Shown here piece by piece: positions 40,074 to 48,293 of a DNA stretch of 64,000 bases (positions are counted from its first letter, which is position 1; the number at the start of each line of letters is the position of its first letter). The position numbers and the translations under genes were made by a program. Location of the stretch: positions 319,094 to 383,093 of the forward strand of contig CAZIFB010000001.1 in assembly GCA_964538915.1 (NCBI GenBank), in the 5' to 3' direction. The notes below the pieces were generated by a model. It was not told the DNA's origin and ran no database searches. It was given only the letters and a program-made list of their open reading frames with translations. Source of the DNA: JAEUHQ01 sp964538915 (lineage in GTDB: Bacteria > Planctomycetota > UBA1135 > UBA2386).

Positions 40074-40101
40074 GGCGTCGCCCGCGTTCGCGGGGGGCGC
40101 C
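40074..40101 (+). promoter_or_regulatory. Hairpin in the rpoA-rplQ spacer
   Basis: GGCG (40074-40077) with CGCC (40098-40101) and CCCGCG (40081-40086) with CGCGGG (40089-40094) form a two-part stem right after the rpoA stop. Further down (about 40142-40157) lies an AAACAAAACAAACAA stretch, the most A-rich part of the region. The spacer could hold an attenuator followed by an unstructured ribosome-binding region for rplQ. Confidence 0.4.
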
Positions 40102-40210
40102 GCACGAATCGAAGCACCGCTCCGCGGGTCGCAATCGGATCGAAACAAAACAAACAACCCGCTGCGGCGCGTTCTGAAGCGCTGACCGAGCAGCTGTCGG
40201 AGTCCGAGTC

Positions 40211-40660
40211 ATGAAGCACAATGTCGCTGGCAAGAAACTGGGGCGGAACACCGCGCATCGCGCCGCCCTGCGCAAGAACTTCACCGTGTCGCTGATCAAG
40301 CACGAGCGCGTCGTCACGACTCTCGAGAAGGCGAAGGCGCTGCGCCCGTTCGTCGAGAAGATGATCACGCTGGCGCGAAGCGGTGACGCCAAGACGAAGC
40401 TGCACCGGGTTCGTCGAGCCGTGGCGTTCCTGCAGGACAAGACGGCGGTGAAGAAGCTCTTCGACGAGATCGGTCCGCGCTTCGCCAACCGTCAGGGTGG
40501 GTACACGCGCATCCTGCGCCTCGCCGACTACCGCATCGGGGACGGCGGCTCGAAGGTCATCTTCGAGCTGGTCGACAACACGGTGCTCGAGCGGCGGATG
40601 AAGGCCGCCGAGGTCGAAGCCAACGCCGAGCCGACGGAAGCCAGCGGCGCCGGCGTCTGA
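40211..40660 (+). CDS. rplQ: 50S ribosomal protein L17
   Basis: L17 (149 residues) begins 'MKHNVAGKKLGRNTAHRAALRKN' in the family style ('RH...KLGR...HR.A') and continues with 'HERVVTTLEKAKALRPFVEKMITLA' in parts, 'FANRQGGYTRILRL' and 'GDGGSKVIFELV'. A short Ala/Glu tail ends the protein. It is the last gene of the ribosomal super-operon and faces dnaE tail to tail. Confidence 0.95.
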   Translation: MKHNVAGKKLGRNTAHRAALRKNFTVSLIKHERVVTTLEKAKALRPFVEKMITLARSGDAKTKLHRVRRAVAFLQDKTAVKKLFDEIGPRFANRQGGYTRILRLADYRIGDGGSKVIFELVDNTVLERRMKAAEVEANAEPTEASGAGV

Positions 40661-40707
40661 AGCCTGCAGCAGGAACCTCGCCGCACGGGCGGCAGAGGCA
40701 CGGGATC

Positions 40708-40729
40708 GCGGCCGCGCTTGCGCGGCCGC
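40708..40729. terminator. Bidirectional terminator between rplQ and dnaE
   Basis: GCGGCCGCGC (40708-40717), TT, GCGCGGCCGC (40720-40729) is a perfect ten-base inverted repeat in the 99-base gap of two convergent genes; sterically the loop would be six bases. AGTCGTTT follows on the plus strand. Confidence 0.65.
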
Positions 40730-40759
40730 AGTCGTTTCGGTGCGCGCGCTTCGATGCCC

Positions 40760-43700
40760 TCAGGCCCGCGTGAACGACATGTTGTCGGGGCCGACCAGCG
40801 TCGCCAGATCGTCGAGCAGGGCGTCGCTGACGCGCACGCCTTCGTCCGCGCGGACCCGGTAGCACGCCGTCCCGTCGTCGATGTCGAGGTGCAGATGCTG
40901 CTGCCCTCGGTGTCGCGCCAGCGTTGCTGCGAGCCGATCGAGGTGTTCGTCGGTCGCGAGGGCGCCGCGAAGGTGCAGCACGATGCCGGACACCTCGCGC
41001 CGCACGACCTCGGCCGCCGGTTCGAGCTGGTCCAGCAGCAAGGCGCGCTCCTCGCTGTTCGCGTCGAGGCGGCCGGACAAGAACACGATTGCGTCCTCGA
41101 CGATGCGGTCCTTCATCGTCGCGTAGGTGCGGGCGAAGCACGTGACGGCGACTTGGCCGTCGAGGTCCTCGAGCTGGAAGCGCGCCATCTTCTGTCCGGC
41201 GTTCTTGCCCTGCTTGATCTGCAGTACGCGAACCGAGCTGATCATGCCGGCGATGCGCATGGTCGTGCCGCCTTCGACTCCGGCGAGCGACGCGGTGGTG
41301 TGGCCGGCGATCCGGCGCAGGAACGCGCCGCGCTTCTCGAACGGGTGCCCGGAGAGGTAGAAGCCGAGAGACTCCTTCTCGCGAGCGAGCCGTTCGTGCT
41401 CGGGCCACTCGTTCGGCAGCGGCCCTCCGCGCGACACGGGCTCGGCCGGGGCCGGCGGGGCGAACAGCATCTTCTGGCCCCGGCGACGGTCCTCGCGCGC
41501 CTTTGCCGAGTTGCGAAGTGCCGACTCGATGGCGGCGAAGTGGTCGGAGCGCGATCGGCCCAGCCCGTCGAATGCGCCGGCCTGCACCAGTGCCTCGAGG
41601 GCGGTTTTGTTGAGCAGGTTCGCTTCGAGGCGGTCGCAGAGGTCGTCGAGGCTCGTGTACGGGCCTCCGCGCCGGCGTTCGGCGGCGATCGAGTCCGCCA
41701 CGCGGGTGCCGACGCCCTTGATCGCACCGAGTCCGTAGCGGATCGCCTTCTGTTCGACTCCGAAGTAGCGCTGCGAGTGGTTGACGCTCGGCGGGAGGAT
41801 CGCCAGGTGAGCGCGGCGTGCCTCGTCGACGAACTCCTTGATCTTGTCGCTGTTGCTCGATTCGACCGTGAGGTTCGCGGCGGTGAACTCGATCGGATAG
41901 TGCGCCTTGAGCCACGCCGTCTGGTAGGTGACCAGCGCGTACGCCGTCGAGTGCGACTTGTTGAAGCCGTAGCCCGCGAAGTACTCCATCGTCTCGAACA
42001 GTTCCTTCGCGAACTTCTCCGCGTAGCTCTGCGCCTTGGCGCCGGCGATGAACTGGTCCTTGAACTTCGCCATCACCTCGGGCTTCTTCTTGCCCATCGC
42101 CTTGCGCAGGTTGTCGGCTTCGGTCATCGAGAAGCCGCCGACGATGTTGCTGATCTGCATCACCTGCTCTTGGTAGACGATGACGCCGTACGTCGGCTCG
42201 AGAACGGCCTTGGTCGACTCGTGTGGGTACACGACCGGCTCTTCGCCGTGTTTGCGCCGCACGAACATGTCCACCATTCCCGACCCCAGGGGGCCGGGGC
42301 GGTAGAGCGCGAGCACGGCGATGACGTCCTCGAACGTGTCCGGCTTCAGGCGCGTCAGGAGCTCGCGCATGCCGCCCGATTCGAGCTGGAACACACCTTG
42401 CGTCTCGCCGCGCGTCATCAACGCGTAGGTCTTCGCGTCGTCGAGCGGCAGCTTGCCGAGGTCGACCTCCACGCCGTGCACTTCGCGGACCAGCCGCTCG
42501 GCTTCGGTCAAGATCGTCAGCGTCTTGAGGCCGAGGAAGTCCATCTTCAGCAGACCGACTTCCTCGAGCTCCGTCATCTGCCACTGCGTGATCACGTCCT
42601 CGCCGTTCTTCGCGAGCGGCACGTAATCGCGCAGGGGGCGATCGGCGATGACGACGCCGGCCGCGTGGATCGAACTGTGCCGGGCGAGGCCTTCGAGTTT
42701 CAGCGACAGGTCGAACAGGCGCTGGTGCTGGGGCGAACTCGCGCGGATCTGCTTCAACTCGGCGTCGCTCTCGAGCGCCGCCTGCAGGGATGCTCCGGGG
42801 CCCTGCGGCACCTTCTTGCACAACTTGTCGACGTCCGCGATCGGGAAATCGAGAACGCGGCCCACGTCGCGCAGCACGCCGCGGCTCGCCATCGTCCCGA
42901 ACGTGATGATCTGGCACACGCAGTCGTCGCCGTACTTCTGGCGCACGTACTGGATGACTTCGTCGCGCCGATCGCCGCAGAAGTCGATGTCGATGTCGGG
43001 CATCGACACGCGGCCCGGATTGAGGAAGCGCTCGAACAGCAGCGCGTACTTCAGCGGACAGACATCCGTGATGCCGAGGCAGTAGGCGACGATCGAGCCC
43101 GCCGCGGATCCGCGTCCAGGTCCGACGGGAATGCCCATCGAGCGTGCCTTCCCGATGAAGTCCTGCACGATCAGGAAGTAGCTCGTGAAGCCGAGCTTCC
43201 GGATGACGCCGATCTCGTAGGCGAGTCGCTGTTCGACCGCTTCGGTGATCTCGCCGTAGCGGCGGATCGCACCCTCGCGGCACAGCCGCTCGAAGTGTTT
43301 CTCCGGCGTGCTGCCGTCTTCCGGCTGGAACACCGGCAGGTGGTAGACGCCGAACTCCATTCCCACCGTGCAGCGCTCGGCGATCGCGACCGTCTGCGCC
43401 AGCGCTTCGGGCCAGTCCGCGAAGGCCGCCGCCATCTGTTCACGCGACTTCAGGAAGAGCTCGCGCGAGCCCATGCGGAACCGGGTCTGGTCGGCAACGG
43501 TCTTGCCGCTGCGGATGCAGAGCATGATGTCCTGGGCCAGCCAGTCGTCCGCGTTCCGGTAGTGCACGTCGTTGGTCGCGACGCACGGGATGTCCAGTTC
43601 GGCCGACAGTCTGCGCAGCGCGTTCGTCACCTTGCGCTGCACTTCCGATCCGGTCTCCGCGACTTCGAGGAAGAAGTTGTCCTTGCCGAACAGTTCGCGG

Positions 43701-44200
43701 TAGCGGCTCGCGACGGCGCGTGCGTGGTCGAGGTCGCCTTGCTGGACGGCGGTCGCGATCTGCGACGACACCGTGCCGGACAGGGCGATCAGGCCTTCGC
43801 GGTGCTCCTGCAACACTTCGAGGTCGACGCGCGGCCGGTAGCTGAAGCCTTCCAGCCACGCGCGACCGGACAGCTTCTTCAGGTTGTCGAAGCCGCGATC
43901 GTTCGCGGCGAGCAGCGTCAGATCGAACGTGGGGTTGTCCGCGCCGGCGGTCTCGCGTCGCGTGCGGCCGGCGACGTAGGTGGTCTGGCCGAGGATCGGC
44001 TTGACGTTCTTGTCGCGGCAAGCCTTGAAGAACTCGACCGCGCCGAACAGGTTGCCGTTGTCGGTCAGGGCAATCGCTGCCTGGCCGTCGGCCGCGGCGG
44101 CCGCGACCAAGTCGGAAACCTCGGACGGCGCAGCCAGCAGGCTGTAGTGCGAGCGCACGTGCAGGTGGACGAAGGGAGGCGCCTCGCTCATCGCCGCCAC
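40760..44200 (-). CDS. dnaE: DNA polymerase III alpha subunit DnaE
   Basis: The 1146-residue replicative polymerase starts with the PHP domain ('FVHLHVRSHYSLL', 'AIALTDNGNLFGAVEF'). The palm aspartates are in 'PDIDIDF' near residue 400. The fingers, helix-hairpin-helix ('GLGAIKGVGTRVADSI') and a C-terminal OB domain ('MRIAGMISSVRVLQIKQGKNAG' in parts) follow. No 3'-5' exonuclease is inserted, so it is DnaE and not PolC. An ATG three codons downstream is an alternative start. The gene lies 65 bases after the PLP enzyme on the same strand. Confidence 0.95.
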   Translation of the reverse strand: MAAMSEAPPFVHLHVRSHYSLLAAPSEVSDLVAAAAADGQAAIALTDNGNLFGAVEFFKACRDKNVKPILGQTTYVAGRTRRETAGADNPTFDLTLLAANDRGFDNLKKLSGRAWLEGFSYRPRVDLEVLQEHREGLIALSGTVSSQIATAVQQGDLDHARAVASRYRELFGKDNFFLEVAETGSEVQRKVTNALRRLSAELDIPCVATNDVHYRNADDWLAQDIMLCIRSGKTVADQTRFRMGSRELFLKSREQMAAAFADWPEALAQTVAIAERCTVGMEFGVYHLPVFQPEDGSTPEKHFERLCREGAIRRYGEITEAVEQRLAYEIGVIRKLGFTSYFLIVQDFIGKARSMGIPVGPGRGSAAGSIVAYCLGITDVCPLKYALLFERFLNPGRVSMPDIDIDFCGDRRDEVIQYVRQKYGDDCVCQIITFGTMASRGVLRDVGRVLDFPIADVDKLCKKVPQGPGASLQAALESDAELKQIRASSPQHQRLFDLSLKLEGLARHSSIHAAGVVIADRPLRDYVPLAKNGEDVITQWQMTELEEVGLLKMDFLGLKTLTILTEAERLVREVHGVEVDLGKLPLDDAKTYALMTRGETQGVFQLESGGMRELLTRLKPDTFEDVIAVLALYRPGPLGSGMVDMFVRRKHGEEPVVYPHESTKAVLEPTYGVIVYQEQVMQISNIVGGFSMTEADNLRKAMGKKKPEVMAKFKDQFIAGAKAQSYAEKFAKELFETMEYFAGYGFNKSHSTAYALVTYQTAWLKAHYPIEFTAANLTVESSNSDKIKEFVDEARRAHLAILPPSVNHSQRYFGVEQKAIRYGLGAIKGVGTRVADSIAAERRRGGPYTSLDDLCDRLEANLLNKTALEALVQAGAFDGLGRSRSDHFAAIESALRNSAKAREDRRRGQKMLFAPPAPAEPVSRGGPLPNEWPEHERLAREKESLGFYLSGHPFEKRGAFLRRIAGHTTASLAGVEGGTTMRIAGMISSVRVLQIKQGKNAGQKMARFQLEDLDGQVAVTCFARTYATMKDRIVEDAIVFLSGRLDANSEERALLLDQLEPAAEVVRREVSGIVLHLRGALATDEHLDRLAATLARHRGQQHLHLDIDDGTACYRVRADEGVRVSDALLDDLATLVGPDNMSFTRA

Positions 44201-44265
44201 AGGCTACGCGATCGGCGCTCGCCGGCCAGTCTTCGCCGCCGCCATCGCGCGTCGGCGCCGCCGCG

Positions 44266-45543
44266 TCACTGCGTGTCGGACAGAAGGTCGCTCGTCGCGG
44301 GCCGCGCCTTCGTTTGCGGCTGCCCGAGCACGCCGGTCCGCTGCCCGGCCTCCTGGAAGCGCGCGAGGACCTGAGCGATCTGCTCGTCGGTGTGGCTCGC
44401 GATGTACGACGTGCGGATCAGGTCGTGGCCAATCGGCACGGCCGGCTGCGTCACCGCGTTCGTGAACAGGCCGCAGTCGAACAGGGTGCGCCACAGGCGC
44501 AGCATGCGTTCCTGGTCGCCCACGATGACCGGGACGATCGGGCTCGCCGGCGTGCCGGCGGTGGCAAATCCCATCTCCGCGAGGCCGGTGCGGACCTTGT
44601 GGGCCGTCTGCAGCACGCGCCGTCGCATCTCCGGCTTCGTCTCGATCAGGTCGAGCGCAGCCAGTGCCGCGGCCGCCGACGCCGGCGTGATCGAGGCGGA
44701 GAAGATCAGCGCCCGGGCGTGGTGGCGCATGAAGTGGATCACCTTGGCAGGGCCCGCGATGAAGCCGCCGAGGCTCGCAAAGCTCTTGCTGAAGGTGCCC
44801 ATCACGAGATCGGGCTTGATGCCGCAGTGCTCCGCCGCGCCCTGGCCGGTCGCCCCGATCACGCCGATCGAGTGGGCCTCGTCGACCATGAGGCGCGCGC
44901 CGTAGGTGTCGGCGAGAGCGCGGATCTGCTTCAGCGGCGCCAGGTCGCCCATCATCGAGAAGAGGCCGTCGACGACGATCAGCATCCCGCGGCCCTGCGA
45001 CTTGCCGCGCTGCAGATGCCCCTCGAGGTCCTTCACGTCGTTGTGACGGAACTTCAGGACGTTGGCGAACGCGAGGCGGCAGCCGTCGATGATCGATGCG
45101 TGGTTCTCGCGGTCGCAGAGGATCAGGTCGTCCTTGCCGCAGATCGCCGAGATGGCTCCGAGGTTCGTCTGGAAGCCGGTCGACATGCACAGGGCGGCTT
45201 CCTGCCCCATGAACTTCGCGAGCCGTCGCTCGAGTTCTTCGTGCAGTTCGAGGGTGCCGTTCAGGAAGCGCGACCCGGAGCACGAGGTGCCGTACTGGCG
45301 GACGGCGGCGATCGCGGCTTCGCGCACCTGCGGGTGGTGCGTGAGGCCGAGATAGTTGTTGCTGCCGATCATGATCAGGCGCTTGCCGCCGATCTCGACC
45401 TCGGTGCCTTCGCTCCCGTGAAGGGGGATGAAGTACGGGTAGATCCCCATCGCCTGCAGCTCGCGGGCCCGCTCGAATCCTTCACACTTCTCGAAGATGT
45501 CCAAGGGTTGGCGGATGGTAGATTCCGAACGGAGCCCTGCCAA
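44266..45543 (-). CDS. Serine palmitoyltransferase-like alpha-oxoamine synthase
   Basis: This 425-residue fold-type I PLP enzyme condenses an amino acid with an acyl-thioester. The Schiff-base lysine is Lys253 in 'MGTFSKSFASLGGF'; His148, Asp221 and His224 are the usual PLP contacts. 'MGTFSKS' and 'RHHARALIFSASITPA' resemble bacterial serine palmitoyltransferases more than 8-amino-7-oxononanoate synthase or Kbl, as does the N-terminal 'GIYPYFIPL' and 'GSEGTEVEIGGKR'. If so it makes 3-ketosphinganine, the first sphingolipid step. The start is TTG 45543; a TTG 13 codons later is possible. An SDR gene begins divergently about 20 bases away. Confidence 0.75.
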   Translation of the reverse strand: MAGLRSESTIRQPLDIFEKCEGFERARELQAMGIYPYFIPLHGSEGTEVEIGGKRLIMIGSNNYLGLTHHPQVREAAIAAVRQYGTSCSGSRFLNGTLELHEELERRLAKFMGQEAALCMSTGFQTNLGAISAICGKDDLILCDRENHASIIDGCRLAFANVLKFRHNDVKDLEGHLQRGKSQGRGMLIVVDGLFSMMGDLAPLKQIRALADTYGARLMVDEAHSIGVIGATGQGAAEHCGIKPDLVMGTFSKSFASLGGFIAGPAKVIHFMRHHARALIFSASITPASAAAALAALDLIETKPEMRRRVLQTAHKVRTGLAEMGFATAGTPASPIVPVIVGDQERMLRLWRTLFDCGLFTNAVTQPAVPIGHDLIRTSYIASHTDEQIAQVLARFQEAGQRTGVLGQPQTKARPATSDLLSDTQ

Positions 45544-45563
45544 AACCTTTGTTCGGCCCGTCC

Positions 45564-46586
45564 GTGCCAGATTCGCCCGAACTTTCCGACGGCCTGCTGA
45601 TCACCGGTGCGACGGGCTTTCTGGGCGGGGCTGTGGTCCGCGCACTGCTGCGTCGCGGCGTTCCGCCGGCCCGGATGCGCATCGTGGTCCGTGATCCCGC
45701 GCGTGCCGCGGCCGCCGGTTTGCCCGCCGCGAGCCTCGTACGGGGCGATCTCGCCGATGCCGCGGCCGAACGCGAACTCAGCGCCGCGGCCGAGGGCGCG
45801 GGCGCGGTGCTGCATTGCGCCGCGTCGCTGAAGGCGTGGGGTCGGTCCGGCTACCACGAGGTCAACGTGCGCGGCACCGAGCGGCTCCTGTGCGCGGTTC
45901 GGGCCGCTGCGCCGGGCGCACACGTGGTGTTCGTGTCGTCGCTCGCGGCGGCCGGTCCCAGTGTGGACGGGCGCGGGTCGGCGGCGCTGCCGGAGGCTTG
46001 CGGCCCGGTCTCTGCGTACGGCGCGAGCAAGCGCGATGCGGAACTCGCGGTCGTCGCGATGCCGCGCTGGACCATCGTGCGGCCGCCGGTCGTCTACGGG
46101 CCGGCCGATCCGGCGACGCGCCTCCTGTTCCGGCAGGCGAACGCCCCGATCGCGACGGTGCCGCCGAGGCCGCAACCGCTCTCCGTGATCCACGCCGACG
46201 ACGTCGTCGAGGCCCTCGTGGCGGCCGTCGTCCAGCGCCCGCACGGCGCGGTGCTTCCGCTCGACGGACCGGAGCGAACGGATACCCACGCGTTCGTGCG
46301 CGCGATCGCCGAGGCGTGCGGTCGGCGGGCGCGGCTCGTGCGCATTCCGCTCGCCATCGCCGCGGCGGCGGCCGTGCTCAGCGACGGCGTCGCGCGGGTG
46401 ACCGGGTCGCCTGGCTACTTCAACCGCGACAAGGTCCGCGAACTTCGAGCCGAGGGCTGGGTCGCCGACGGTTCGGCGGCGCGATCGATTCTCGGCTGTG
46501 CGCCGCGTGTCGGTTTGCGCGAAGGACTCGCGCGCGTCGCCGCGGCAGAGGGCTTCTTGCGCGGCCCTACTTCAGCAACTGCATGA
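45564..46586 (+). CDS. Extended short-chain dehydrogenase (NAD-dependent epimerase family)
   Basis: The product (about 340 residues) has the Rossmann loop 'ITGATGFLGGAVV' at the N-terminus, and the catalytic region with serine in 'VVFVSSLAAAGP' and Tyr-x-x-x-Lys as 'YGASK'. This is an extended SDR of the 3-beta-HSD/epimerase type. Its divergent pairing with the serine-palmitoyltransferase-like gene suggests a keto-group reductase in the same lipid pathway; bacterial ceramide reductase CerR is such an extended SDR. GTG 45564 is taken as start; TTG 45549 would add five residues. The 3' end overlaps the convergent carbamoyltransferase gene by 20 bases. Confidence 0.75.
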   Translation: MPDSPELSDGLLITGATGFLGGAVVRALLRRGVPPARMRIVVRDPARAAAAGLPAASLVRGDLADAAAERELSAAAEGAGAVLHCAASLKAWGRSGYHEVNVRGTERLLCAVRAAAPGAHVVFVSSLAAAGPSVDGRGSAALPEACGPVSAYGASKRDAELAVVAMPRWTIVRPPVVYGPADPATRLLFRQANAPIATVPPRPQPLSVIHADDVVEALVAAVVQRPHGAVLPLDGPERTDTHAFVRAIAEACGRRARLVRIPLAIAAAAAVLSDGVARVTGSPGYFNRDKVRELRAEGWVADGSAARSILGCAPRVGLREGLARVAAAEGFLRGPTSATA

Positions 46587-47565
46587 GCAGCGCCTTCTGC
46601 ACGTGCGTGCGGTTGGCGGCCTGGTCGTAGATCACCGACCGCGGTCCGTCGAGCACTGCGTCCGTCGCGACCACGTTGCGGCGCACGGGCAGCGGGTGCA
46701 TCAGCAGCGCGTTGTCCGTCGTGGCGAGCAGCTTCTCGTCGACGCGCCATCCCTGCAGGGACCGCTTCACCATCGCCTCGCGTTCGGCGTCGTCCCAGTA
46801 CTTCGTGCAGCCCCACGAGCGTGCGTAGAGCACTTCGGCGCCGCGCGCGGCGACGTCCATGTCGTTCTGCACCTGGAGGGACCCGCCGGCATCGCTCGCG
46901 AGTTTCTTGCTGCGGTCGAGCACGTCCTGGTCGACCTCGAAGCCGAGCGGATGCGCGAGGGTCACGTTCATGCCCATGAGCGCCGCCATCTGCAGGATCG
47001 AGTGCGTCGGACCGAGGCTCTTCGGCTCCGGGTGGTTGCACCAGAGCAGCGTCAGCTTGCGGCCCTTCAGCGTGACGAGGTTCTCGCGCATCGTCATCAC
47101 GTCGGCGAGGGCCTGGCACGGGTGCTCGAAGCTCGTCTCGAGGTTGACGACTGGCACCGACGCGTACTTCGCGTAGCTGCGCAGGAGCAGCTCCTGGCGT
47201 TCGCGGTCCCACGAACCGGTGCGCTGCGCGGAACGGATGCCCAGGGCGTCGACGTAGCGCGACAGCGTGCGCGCCGCGTCCTTCACGTGTTCTTCGGCCG
47301 GACCGTCCATCACCGCCTGATCGCGCGGTTCGAGTTCGTAGAGGTCGTCGCTCGACAGGTTGATGCAGTGGCCGCCGAGCTGGACCATCGCGACCTCGAA
47401 GGACACCCGGGTCCGCAGGCTCGGCTGGAAGAACAGGAGTCCGAGCGTCTTGCCGCCGAGCACCTGGCCGGGGCGTTTGCCCTTGGCGCGTGCAGCGAGA
47501 TCCAGGAGGTCGTCCAGTTCGGAGCGGCCGAGGTCGGCCGTAGACAGGAAGTCGCGCTTGCTCAA
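46567..47565 (-). CDS. argF': N-acetyl- or N-succinylornithine carbamoyltransferase
   Basis: This 332-residue transcarbamylase has the carbamoyl-phosphate motif as 'FFQPSLRTR', 'FEHPCQALAD', and 'MHPLPVRRN' near the C-terminus. Ordinary ornithine transcarbamylase has STRTR and HCLP; the 'SLRTR' and 'LPVRRN' forms are those of enzymes that use N-acetylornithine (Xanthomonas) or N-succinylornithine (Bacteroides). Arginine synthesis would therefore proceed through acylated citrulline. The start TTG 47565 precedes 'SKRDFLSTADL'; an open frame upstream overlaps tadA and is not conserved. No other arg gene is near. Confidence 0.82.
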   Translation of the reverse strand: MSKRDFLSTADLGRSELDDLLDLAARAKGKRPGQVLGGKTLGLLFFQPSLRTRVSFEVAMVQLGGHCINLSSDDLYELEPRDQAVMDGPAEEHVKDAARTLSRYVDALGIRSAQRTGSWDRERQELLLRSYAKYASVPVVNLETSFEHPCQALADVMTMRENLVTLKGRKLTLLWCNHPEPKSLGPTHSILQMAALMGMNVTLAHPLGFEVDQDVLDRSKKLASDAGGSLQVQNDMDVAARGAEVLYARSWGCTKYWDDAEREAMVKRSLQGWRVDEKLLATTDNALLMHPLPVRRNVVATDAVLDGPRSVIYDQAANRTHVQKALLMQLLK

Positions 47566-47600
47566 GGGTCCCGATTCGGTTTCGTTCCGGCCGACGATAG

Positions 47601-48068
47601 ATGAGCCCTCTGCCACCGACAAGCGAAGACGAGCGCTGGATCGCGCGATGTCTCGAACTCGCCGCCGAGGCGTCGGCGGCCGGGGAAGTGCCCGTCGGGG
47701 CCGTGGTCGTGCGCAACGGGGTCGTCGTGGGGGAGGGGCGGAACCGCGTCGAGCAGGACCGTTCGCCGCTCGCACACGCCGAGATGGGCGCGCTGCAGCA
47801 GGCGTTCGCCGCGGCCGGCGAGAAGCGCATCCCCGACGCGGTGCTGTACTGCTCGCTCGAGCCGTGCTTCCTGTGCGCCGGCGCGATCCTGCACGCGCGC
47901 GTGCGGCGCGTCGTGTTCGGCGCGCGCGACCCGAAGTTCGGCGCCGTGCGATCGCTCGCGACCCTGCTCGAGGACCCGCGGCTGAACCACCGCTGCGAAG
48001 TCGTCGAGGGCGTCGGTGCCGATGCCAGCGCCGCGATGTTGCGCGCGTTCTTCCGCGACCGGCGCTGA
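47601..48068 (+). CDS. tadA: tRNA-specific adenosine deaminase TadA
   Basis: TadA converts A34 to inosine in tRNA-Arg(ACG). The 155-residue zinc deaminase has His59-Ala-Glu61 and the Cys pair 89 and 92 in 'PCFLCAGAI' (the usual form is PCPMC), plus 'FGARDPKFGAVRS', the TadA-type end. Guanine deaminases of the same fold lack this end. It is divergent from the carbamoyltransferase gene and lies 98 bases before a serine tRNA. Confidence 0.92.
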   Translation: MSPLPPTSEDERWIARCLELAAEASAAGEVPVGAVVVRNGVVVGEGRNRVEQDRSPLAHAEMGALQQAFAAAGEKRIPDAVLYCSLEPCFLCAGAILHARVRRVVFGARDPKFGAVRSLATLLEDPRLNHRCEVVEGVGADASAAMLRAFFRDRR

Positions 48069-48092
48069 CGCGGTGAGCGGCGCACTTCGCCG

Positions 48093-48121
48093 TTGAAAAG
48101 GCTGCGCGTCGTCGGCACGAT
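48093..48121 (+). promoter_or_regulatory. Possible promoter of tRNA-Ser(CGA)
   Basis: TTGAAA (48093-48098) and CACGAT (48116-48121) with a 17-base spacer; the -35 box matches at five positions, the -10 at three. Transcription would begin near 48128, about 40 bases before the tRNA. Confidence 0.35.
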
Positions 48122-48166
48122 CCTCCGCCTCATTCGCCCGCCGCGCCCCCGCGCGGCGAGCCTCGC

Positions 48167-48256
48167 GGAGAGGTGCCAGAGTGGCTGAATGGGCTGGTTT
48201 CGAAAACCAGTTGCGGCGCAAGTCGCACGGGGGTTCGAATCCCCCCCTCTCCGCCA
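48167..48256 (+). tRNA. tRNA-Ser (anticodon CGA)
   Basis: The acceptor stem GGAGAGG/CCTCTCC, anticodon stem CTGGT/ACCAG with loop TTCGAAA (anticodon CGA, reads UCG), a long variable arm, and the T arm GGGGGTTCGAATCCCCC are all intact. Discriminator G and the CCA end are encoded. The long variable arm confirms a class II serine tRNA. Confidence 0.96.
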
Positions 48257-48293
48257 TGTTTTTCCGGCGGGCGGTCCCGCCCCGGCGCGAACG

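Noticed and set aside
40718..44374. Open frame of more than 1200 codons on the plus strand across dnaE
   Set aside because: It mirrors the dnaE coding strand; high third-position GC keeps the opposite frame open. Its translation is rich in Arg, Glu, Val, His without any recognisable domain, while the minus strand encodes a complete DnaE.
44266..45543. Assignment as kbl (glycine C-acetyltransferase) or bioF
   Set aside because: No threonine dehydrogenase or biotin genes are adjacent, and the lysine motif MGTFSKS and the following segments look more like serine palmitoyltransferase; kept as a lower-ranked alternative.
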